A DNA stretch of 64,000 nt, from NCBI RefSeq assembly GCF_032118995.1, contig NC_092661.1, forward strand, positions 14,863,506 to 14,927,505, written 5' to 3'. Positions 58,801 to 64,000 of the stretch are shown piece after piece. The notes under the pieces were generated by a model. The model saw nothing but the letters and a program-made list of their open reading frames with translations. It was not told the origin of the DNA and did not search any database. Position 1 is the stretch's first letter; the number at the start of each line of letters is the position of its first letter. Source of the DNA: Asterias amurensis. Taxonomy: Eukaryota; Echinodermata; Asteroidea; Forcipulatida; Asteriidae. The translations under genes were made by a program, and so were the position numbers.

Positions 58801-60502
58801 GTACATTCCCTTTAATGATTGTTTAACACTTTCTAACTTACTTGTTTGTTTTATAAAGCTTACTTGTTTTGTTTTAAATTAGTAATTCTTTCTCTTTATC
58901 TTCTAGTATTTGCTCCTTTGTAATTGTGTGGTTGTTTTGTGGGTCAAATAAATAATAATAATAACTAGAAAATGTCTACTCGAAAAGTGCGAATTTTTAC
59001 TCGATTTTTTTTCCTTCCGATTCCAACAGGACAATGGGCATGGGCATGTCTTCCATGGTTGCCCGTGTAAGTGGCATCCTCGCCCCCATCATACTCATCT
59101 TGGGCAAGTACTGGCATCCTCTTCCACTGTTTGTCTTCGGTGGTAGCTCCGTACTGGCCGGACTTTTCACCCTGCTGCTCCCGGAAACACTGGGCTTCAA
59201 CCTGCCCGACACCCTCGAGGAAGGGGAACAGTTCGGAAGTAAGCCCTTCAATCATTTGAAGAAGGAAAAAACACTCTTAAAATAGTTAAAGGCAGTGGAC
59301 ACTATCGGTAATTATCAAAGACTAGCCCTCACAGTTGGTGTATCTCAATATATGCATAAAATAACAAACCTGTGAAAATTTGAGCTCAATCGGTCATCGA
59401 ACTTGCGAGATAACAATGAAAGAGAAAAAAAACACCCTAGTCACACGAAGTTGTGTGCGTTTTTAGATGGTTGATTTCGAGACCTCAAGTTCTAAATCTG
59501 AGGTCTCGAAATCAAATTCGTGGAAAATTACTTCTTTCTCGATACTATGGCACTTCAGAGGGAGTCGTTTCTCACAATGTTTTATACCATCAACCTCTCC
59601 CCATTGTTCGTCCCCAAGAAAGGTTTTATGCTATTAATTATTTTGAGTAATTACCAATAGTGTCCACTGCCTTTAAGCATTATGTTTTGTACCCACTTTT
59701 GTTCACATGTATAACCTAAAATATGTTTAGATTCCTTTGTGTGTGAGAATCCTACAAACAATATAAAGGCACTGGACACTATTGGTAGCTATTCAAAATG
59801 ATTGTTAGCATAAGGCTACTCGGTAACAAGCAATGGAGAGCTGTTGGTAGTACAAAACATTGTGAGAAACGGCTCCCTCTGAAGTAACGTCGTTTTCGAG
59901 AAATAAGTAATTTTCCACTAACATAATATAATATTTGAATTTGATTTCGAGACCTCAAAGTCAAGCATAAAGCACACAACTTCTTGTGACGAGGGTGTTT
60001 TTTCTTCCATTATTAGTCTCGCAACTTCGACGACCAATTGAGTTCAAATTTCCACAGGTTTGTTATTTTGTGCATGTTATGTTGAGATACACAACTGCAT
60101 GGTCTTTGACAATTACCAAAGGTGTCCAGTGCCTTTAAGCAGGTGTCAAAATGATAAACATGTTTAAACATGTTTAAAAAGTGGGTACAACATATAGTTT
60201 TACAGTGATTGTTATAGTTAGTGAATTATTAACTTCACAGATATATAACTGCGTTTCGATTCATCATTATGGAGAACCTTCTAACCGTTAATTTATATAG
60301 TTAGAAAATTATATTGAACTTTTTTGTTATTGGTTTACGTTTATTTGTGTGTTTTTCATTTATATTCGCAGAGGGAGCAGGCTTGAAGCTTTGCTGTGCC
60401 GGCAACACTGATAAAGATGACGACAAAACTGTCAAGTCCCCCGCAGAATATGCGGCTCTTCCAACTGAAGGAAACTCCCCTAATGATGACGTCATGGTTT
60501 AG
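40802..60502 (+). CDS. SLC22-family organic ion transporter, 11 exons
   Basis: Joined exons give 583 residues: 40802-41040, 42253-42430, 47120-47223, 48127-48281, 52635-52803, 54138-54276, 54872-54981, 55327-55535, 56877-56985, 59030-59238, 60372-60502. All introns are GT-AG, phases agree at every join and the total is a multiple of three. The family is recognised by the N-terminal FQKILIAGFLLFQLPACCQF with the following F-L-G-x-T-x-D-H-W-C, the cysteine-rich first loop with SIPYELDSDGN, the MFS motif GDWIGRR (172-178), WFPESPRWL (283-291), LLRTPNLRKKSL before helix 7, DRYGRR (409-414) and LLPETLG (520-526). These are hallmarks of organic cation/carnitine transporters with 12 membrane helices in the plasma membrane. 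Substrate cannot be told. The tail is acidic and ends DDVMV. Donor 1 (AG|GTTCTG) is weak but is the one that fits the phase. Confidence 0.9.
41127..41513 (-). mobile_element. MITE-1 copy in SLC22 intron 1
   Basis: Reversed, nearly full length. The second TTAA is degraded to TTTATT. It begins 86 bp after the exon 1 donor. Confidence 0.85.
41800..42194 (+). mobile_element. MITE-1 copy in SLC22 intron 1
   Basis: Full-length forward copy ending 58 bp before exon 2. Between it and the previous copy there is only AT-rich DNA with a poly-C run near 41,540. Confidence 0.85.
42522..42574 (+). mobile_element. MITE-1 left-end fragment
   Basis: TTAA followed by a diverged left terminus (ATGCAGCGGACACTATCGG) and TTAGCATAAAACCTTA, then unrelated sequence. 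Confidence 0.65.
43034..44163 (-). pseudogene. fossil XPG/FEN-like nuclease gene of a repeated element, in SLC22 intron 2
   Basis: On the minus strand about 330 codons resemble a FEN/XPG-type nuclease fold. They include DADVLIV, VGDDTDLLVLL and GCDTTSRMFGLGKG, and a cysteine-rich stretch near the 3' end (about 43,120-43,210) typical of CXC-like tails. Such genes are known to me as multicopy, element-like genes in invertebrate genomes. The element class is not identified, so it is treated as a fossil. It looks broken, with a small number of breaks, and lies opposite to the host gene. The flank 42,575-43,030 holds nothing recognisable. Confidence 0.6.
44176..44556 (+). mobile_element. MITE-1 copy in SLC22 intron 2
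   Basis: Forward copy with TTAA at both ends and slightly diverged left terminus (GGCAGTGGACACGTTTGG). It directly abuts the nuclease-like fossil. Confidence 0.85.
44824..45251 (+). mobile_element. MITE-1 copy with two left ends
   Basis: Begins as a normal forward copy. The right terminus is followed by a second, inverted left terminus (AATTATTTTGAGTAATTACC then GCCCACTGCCT), giving a chimeric element between TTAA sites. Confidence 0.8.
45396..45556. mobile_element. foldback element, AGGACTAGTCC type, diverged
   Basis: Arms AGCCGTCGATTTCACCAAAC and complement of AGCCGATTTCACGAAACG. Several TAGGACT motifs inside. Related to 328-460. Confidence 0.6.
46153..46733 (+). mobile_element. MITE-1 copy interrupted by another element
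   Basis: Diverged forward copy between TTAA sites. Its 3' part is split by the foldback at 46,505-46,661. Confidence 0.75.
46505..46661. mobile_element. 157-bp foldback nested in MITE-1
   Basis: Ends AATAGACCTTATGCACATGA and complement of AATAGACCTTATGCATTGAC, each arm running into TGACGTCA-like sequence. Confidence 0.7.
46787..47079. mobile_element. foldback MITE with CGTTCT hexamer array
   Basis: Ends GGCCCGGTCACACAGGC and its complement. Arms contain CGATAACGAGAACG, and one arm is expanded into about twenty CGTTCT/CGTTTT hexamers (46,921-47,050). It ends 41 bp before the acceptor of SLC22 exon 3. Arg/Thr/Lys-repeat frames over it are artefacts. Confidence 0.85.
47465..47750. repeat. 143-bp tandem duplication in SLC22 intron 3
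   Basis: GGCAGGCGGTTCCATTCA starts at 47465 and again at 47608, with about 90 percent identity by eye. Confidence 0.8.
48340..48860. repeat. irregular direct and inverted repeats around GGACATTCGCTGTAC
   Basis: Several copies of ATTGGACAT / ATGTCCAAT and GCGAATGTC / GACATTCGC at irregular spacing, in SLC22 intron 4, after a poly-C run at 48,289. Confidence 0.6.
48992..49221. mobile_element. TTAA-flanked MITE, AGGATTTGGGTAC type, copy 2
   Basis: Shorter copy of 5,870-6,231 with an internal deletion. TTAA at both ends. Confidence 0.7.
49962..50338. mobile_element. AGGATTTGGGTAC-type MITE, partial, with hairpin insert
   Basis: Begins within the family at AAAACTACAGCACCTCAGCA and ends at TTAA. 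The middle (about 50,030-50,262) is a separate repeat rich in AGAGTG/CACTCT that folds on itself. Confidence 0.6.
50745..51064 (-). mobile_element. MITE-1, both termini missing
   Basis: Reversed copy from GGTAATTGTCAAAGACCAG to AAGGTTTTATGCTAAT. Neither TTAA end is kept. Confidence 0.75.
51065..52184. other. SLC22 intron 4 remainder
   Basis: No gene seen. A diverged AGGACTAGTCC-type element lies at about 51,836-51,960. The rest is unremarkable AT-rich DNA. Confidence 0.5.
52185..52345 (-). mobile_element. SINE body fragment
   Basis: Reversed: CTTCTCTGTTCGATAAGTGC and CGTCCCATCCGAAGGACGAA match the SINE at 53,237. Confidence 0.6.
53237..53640 (+). mobile_element. tRNA-derived SINE
   Basis: The head GTCATGGCCGAGTGATTAAG followed by CACCGGACTCAAGC is a Leu/Ser-tRNA-like A-box region. 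The B box is degraded. The body contains CTTCGGATGGGACGTAAAG and CACTGCACTTTTATCG, and the tail is AT-rich. Sits in SLC22 intron 5. Confidence 0.75.
54591..54763. mobile_element. 173-bp foldback with histone-3'-end-like hairpins
   Basis: Arms ATATGGAAAGGTTTGTGGTT and complement, about 75 bp each. Plus-strand 54688-54712 contains GGTTCTTTTCAGGACC flanked by CAAC and ACC. The minus strand of 54643-54667 contains a matching hairpin. This is the shape of the metazoan histone mRNA 3' stem-loop. In SLC22 intron 6. Confidence 0.7.
55711..55850 (+). mobile_element. tRNA-derived SINE head, second type
   Basis: GTGTCATGGCCCAGCGGTTA (A box) and GGTTCGAGTCCC (B box) with intact tRNA-like spacing, followed by a body that grades into the adjacent minisatellite. 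Confidence 0.7.
55850..56765. repeat. 80-bp minisatellite, about 11 units
   Basis: Units contain GTAACCCTGTTTCAGCCCCA, AGGTAGCTCCTAGTGG and CCTACATCCTTACAG. Unit starts at 55930, 56005, 56086, 56166, 56259, 56333, 56412, 56492, 56572, 56652 and 56732, so the period is mostly 79-81. Lies in SLC22 intron 8, directly after the SINE head. Confidence 0.9.
57344..57730 (+). mobile_element. MITE-1 copy nested in another MITE
   Basis: Full-length copy at TTAA inside TTCATAGAGCTGC-TTAA-GCACAATAAG, i.e. within a remnant of the 40,116-type element. Confidence 0.9.
57762..57823. repeat. short hairpin
   Basis: TGATGTTTTGACCCTAACAG and its near complement CTGCTAGGGTCGAAACATCA surround a short loop. Confidence 0.75.
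57978..58388. mobile_element. TA-flanked MITE, AGGTTTTCTCGG type
   Basis: Ends TATAGGTTTTCTCGGTCAA and complement of TATAGGTTTTCTCTGTCAA, with AAATGAGCAGT next inside. SLC22 intron 9. Confidence 0.75.
58544..58815 (-). mobile_element. MITE-1 subfamily copy, internally deleted
   Basis: Diverged terminus (GGCACCGAACACGTTTGG) shared in part with 44,176. Ends at TTAA. The centre is missing. Confidence 0.7.
59286..59676 (-). mobile_element. MITE-1 copy in SLC22 intron 10
   Basis: Full length, reversed, starting 48 bp after the exon 10 donor. Confidence 0.9.
59763..60138 (+). mobile_element. MITE-1 copy in SLC22 intron 10
   Basis: Diverged forward copy. Left target altered to TATAAAGG, right TTAA kept. 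Confidence 0.8.
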
Positions 60503-60577
60503 TGTCGATGGTTTAATTCGTTTGTTTCTTTGTTGGGATTAAACAAAGACCAAGATGAATTCACGAAACGAAAACTT

Positions 60578-61157
60578 TTAAAGTCACCTGGAAATAGAAT
60601 TTTTTTTCTTTCAAACATAAGAGTATATGCTTACGAACAATAAAACAATTTTTTTAGTAATTGTTTGTCACGATTTACATGTTTAAAAAATATATGAAGT
60701 TGTTTGGGGGGCTGACTCAGCCTACCCCTTTTGTGACGTCAATCGAGGCAGACTTTGCCTGCAATGCGTATAGTAAACACACGTGCAAAGTACATGTACG
60801 CATAAGTCGTGAGTTGGTACATTTCAAAAAGTGTTTTTCTGCATTCAGCAGCAATACACCTGGTAGGCATTGCCGGAAAAAAAAATTTTTTTTTTTTTAA
60901 ACGTACAAACTCACGACTTGGTCCGTACATGTACTTTGCAATTGTGTTTACTCTACGCATTTCAGGCAAAGTCTGCCTCGATTGACGTCACGAACAGCGC
61001 CCTCTCGGCTCGGGGTCTACTCTTAAATTTGTAAATAACATAACAACTGATTTTTTAAAACCTTAGTTAACTGTTTATTCACATTCCACTCATCAAAACA
61101 CATATATTAGTGACAAAAGCTTTATTTTGAAAAAATACCACTTCCAGGTGACTTTAA
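60578..61157 (+). mobile_element. Kolobok-like non-autonomous element, copy 2
   Basis: TTAA at both ends, same structure as 39,376. It starts 76 bp after the SLC22 stop and contains AATAAA at about 60,639, so it may supply the poly(A) signal. Reversed frame near the centre keeps MPTRCIAAECRK, the first residues of a THAP domain. Confidence 0.8.
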
Positions 61158-61711
61158 AGGCCTATTTCTATTACAAATTAACTTACAATGCATACAAAGA
61201 GAACTTTTTCAAAACAGTAAAGTGTGTCACCAATATTGTTTTGGTTGAACCTTTTTTTTTATTTATTCTGTGCTCTAAAAATTGTAAACCCAGTTGTAAA
61301 TATTAGAATAATAATCTAATCATAATTTCTTTTATCGGTGGGGCTTTTAAGGGTATAGGTGTATTGTCTTTTGTTTTTGGGTTTGTTTAATGATATGCCG
61401 GTGGAAGGTGTAGATATATAATTATTTTGTTCGACTTACTCAGTTTTATGACCCAAATGGACCAAGACACACGTTGAACATATTCTGGACGTCGCCATGT
61501 TGGGGCATGTATTATCGTTAACTCAACAGGTCAAGGGTCACTATTCATAGGACACATCATGCATAATTCAACAGAATGATTGTATTTGTAGCATTTTAGA
61601 GGTGAATTTGTAATAATGTAATAAGTAATAATGTACATCTAAATACTATTTTTACAAATACATTTTCAATGCACTTGATATTGTAAACTATTAATTGAAC
61701 GTGTTATCTTT
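61158..61711. other. intergenic, nothing recognised
   Basis: AT-rich, no repeats matched elsewhere in the window and no plausible coding frame. Confidence 0.5.
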
Positions 61712-62259
61712 TTAAAGTCACCTGGAAGTGGTATTTGTTTTAAATAAAGCTTTTGTCACTAAAATATGTTTTTATGAGAGAAATGTGAATAAAAATTTAA
61801 CTAAGGTTTAAAAATCTTAGTTTTGATTGTATTTACAAATTTACGAGTAGGCCCCGACCCGAGAGGGCGCTGTTTGTGACGTATTTCAAGGCGCGATATT
61901 TGGAGAGAAAATTTGTAGTCGGGCCCCCGTGCATTACGTCTGGGAACATGGCACATCAAAACAAATTTAGACACGATTTTACACACATACGTACATTGAA
62001 ACTTGAACATGTTGAACGCCTAGTGGTTTTTACAAAAGCTATTGCTGCTATTTTTATTTAACTATGCGACTTTTTAGTGACCAAATGGGTTGTAAGATGT
62101 GGGTCTGCCTACGTATTATTATAGAAATACGGCCACGGAGCAAACTGCACGCACGCACTATGGCTGCTGTATAATGGGCGGACGGTCACATAGGACCTGC
62201 ACGCACGGTGAATCGCATGCGGTACCAACAAAAAATTCGTGTCACTTGGCAAAAGCTAA

Positions 62260-62634
62260 AAACATACCCTCAAAGTTCAAACTTATCCGAATTTTTTCAC
62301 GTTTAGCAAATGCTCCTCTGAGTTCGTCACGTCTTTCAGATACCTTCTTCGACTTCCCACTAGCTAGAAAAATTGTTGGGACGGCGTCGTGTTTAAGAAT
62401 AGCTCTTCTCGTCACGTCAAATGAGTTGTGTATCCAGGATTCGAAGCACGACGGCTCTAAGTGTTCGCTGCAGCGCTGAAAAAGACGTCGGACCGGACCA
62501 CTTTGCTCTAGTTAATCTGACTTTCGCAGCCCACAACCGCCTATACTTGGGATCTGCAGGAAACAGATGAAGACTGACCCCATCTTTAGTTGTTTTGCTG
62601 CATGCAGCAGCAATACACCTGGTCGGCATAGCCG
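62260..62634 (-). pseudogene. THAP-domain transposase remnant
   Basis: MPTRCIAAACSKTTKDGVSL, then HLFPADPKYRRLWAAKVRL and TRAKW, is the N-terminal half of a THAP zinc finger (C-x4-C, FP, W). The second half (LCSEH-like, then EPSCFE) continues in another frame, so one or two indels separate it. It is followed by LKHDAVPTIF, the usual sequence after a THAP domain. Confidence 0.75.
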
Positions 62635-62924
62635 GAAAATGCCAGAAAAAAACCTTTTTCGCAGCGTACAAACTCACGTCTTAGAATTACATGTACTTTT
62701 GCACGTGGACCGGACCACTTTGCTCTAGTTAATCTGACTTTCGCAGCCCACAACCGCCTATACTTGGGATCTGCAGGAAACAGATGAAGACTGACCCCAT
62801 CTTTAGTTGTTTTGCTGCATGCAGCAGCAATACACCTGGTCGGCATAGCCGGAAAATGCCAGAAAAAAACCTTTTTCGCAGCGTACAAACTCACGTCTTA
62901 GAATTACATGTACTTTTGCACGTG
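62491..62924. repeat. 217-bp tandem duplication of the THAP segment
   Basis: GACCGGACCACTTTGCTCTA at 62491 recurs at 62708, and the two units look identical by eye, giving two copies of the THAP start. Recent event. Confidence 0.85.
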
Positions 62925-63229
62925 TGTTTATCTACGCATCGAGGGGGGTCTATGTTTGATCGAGGCAATGTCTTCCTTTTCATACGTCACAAAAGGGGTA
63001 GGCGGAGTCAACCCCCCAGTCACTTAATTAATTTTTTTTAACATATAAATCGTGACAAAAAATTACTCAAAAAATGGTTTTATTGTTAATAAACATATAC
63101 TCTTATGTTTAAAAGAAAAAAAATCCTATTTCCAGGTGCCTTTAATCTTTTTAAATTATGGTCTTAAAGGCAATTATTTCATTCCCTATTTTATTGTTCT
63201 TTTCCAACTGGCTGAGTTTATGTGCACCT

Positions 63230-63606
63230 TTAAAGGCAGTGGACACTATTGGTTATTGTCAAAGACTAACCTTCACAGTTGGTGATCTCAACATATGCAT
63301 AAAATAACAAACCTGTGAAAGTTTGAACTCGATCGGTCATCGAACTTGCAAAATAGTAACGATAGAAAAAAAACCTTGTCACACGAAGTTGTGTGCGTTT
63401 AGATGGTTGATTTCGAGACCTCAAGTTCTAAATCTGAGGTCTCGAAATCAACTTCGTGGAAAATTACTTCTTTCTCGAAAACTATGGCACTTCTGAGGGA
63501 GCCGTTTCTCACGATGTTTTTTACCATCAACCTCATACCGTCACCAAGTAAGGTCTTATGCTAACAATTATTTTGAGTAACTACCAATAGTGTCCACTGC
63601 CTTTAA
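63230..63606 (-). mobile_element. MITE-1 copy
   Basis: Reversed, full length, TTAA at both ends. Confidence 0.9.
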
Positions 63607-63824
63607 ATATCAATAGCAGCCTATCATAGTTTCCATGGTATTTAAACATACAAGAGTACAATCAAAATGACATATGCAAGTTTGAACAGGGGTCAACAAA
63701 AGGAAGACTTATTTATCGATTTCAACACTGATATAAGTGTTGATTTTTCGTCTTATGCAAAATGCATTTTTTCTGAAGCAATCTTGTGAGGATGTTTTAA
63801 TTCCCATCATTCAAGGGCATAGAA

Positions 63825-63895
63825 ACTACTTAGGCAGTCAGGTTGGTGTCTTGCCTTGCTTTTCACCCCGGTTCGAATCCCACCGGTACTTTAAG
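63825..63895 (+). mobile_element. tRNA-like SINE head
   Basis: GGTTCGAATCCCACC is a perfect B box. GCAGTCAGGTTGG about 30 bp upstream resembles an A box. No acceptor-stem pairing seen, so not called a tRNA gene. Confidence 0.4.
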
Positions 63896-64000
63896 CAGAG
63901 TATTTAAGCAGATTGTTTAACAACCATCTCCATCATCGTCATCTTCTTTTCTCGTTTGAATTTAATAATAGCGTTGAGAATTGAGAATATGTACCAAGAT

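Larger units (their letters stand above)
61712..63145 (-). mobile_element. Kolobok-like element, long copy with THAP coding remnant
   Basis: TTAA at both ends. Termini match copies 1 and 2 in reverse order (AGTCACCTGGAAGTGGTAT first). At 1.4 kb it keeps interior sequence that the 580-bp copies have lost. A THAP domain plus TTAA target fits the Kolobok superfamily. Confidence 0.75.

Overview
This is eukaryotic, metazoan DNA. Genes are sparse, one gene is split into eleven GT-AG exons with internally consistent phases, and most of the rest is short inverted-repeat transposons, foldback elements and tRNA-derived SINEs. The mix of MITE families and the SLC22-type transporter fits an echinoderm, most likely a sea star. 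That assignment is an inference from general resemblance, since no diagnostic marker gene is present.

Region 1 (about 1-39,080) is a tandem cluster of five related genes, all on the plus strand, called A to E here (A 1267-4521, B 10390-13044, C 20281-22374, D 27117-29807, E 32375-35350). Each is one uninterrupted reading frame. It encodes a signal peptide, three immunoglobulin-like domains, a Thr/Ser/Pro-rich stalk of 48-residue tandem repeats (about 3 to 11 units depending on the gene), and, except in B, one membrane helix and a conserved cytoplasmic tail of about 137-140 residues. B has a second Ig triplet after its stalk and then stops, so it should be secreted. The genes share a promoter region with a TATA-like box 115-123 bp before the ATG and long duplicated flanks. 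The first Ig domain varies mainly in one patch of about 43 codons, where A and B differ by 12 amino-acid-changing codons and only 2 silent ones. This looks like a rapidly evolving recognition-receptor family, possibly of innate immunity. I do not recognise it as a named family.

The flanks record the cluster's history. A 225-bp element with 9-bp target repeats sits at the same site behind C, D and E, and that site is empty behind A. A 2.2-kb Tc1/mariner-like element sits only in front of D, and its empty site is visible in the other units. C/D and D/E are joined at the same breakpoint. A promoter-flank remnant at about 17,480-17,870 suggests a sixth, lost unit.

Region 2 (about 40,800-60,502) is one SLC22-family (organic cation/carnitine transporter-like) gene of 11 exons coding for 583 residues. 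Its introns hold MITEs, SINEs, an 80-bp minisatellite and a broken XPG/FEN-like nuclease gene from a repeated element.

Region 3 (60,500-64,000) holds Kolobok-like elements with TTAA target sites, one of which keeps a THAP-domain coding remnant, followed by another MITE and a tRNA-like SINE head. Five unrelated-looking short element families in this window all sit in TTAA targets.
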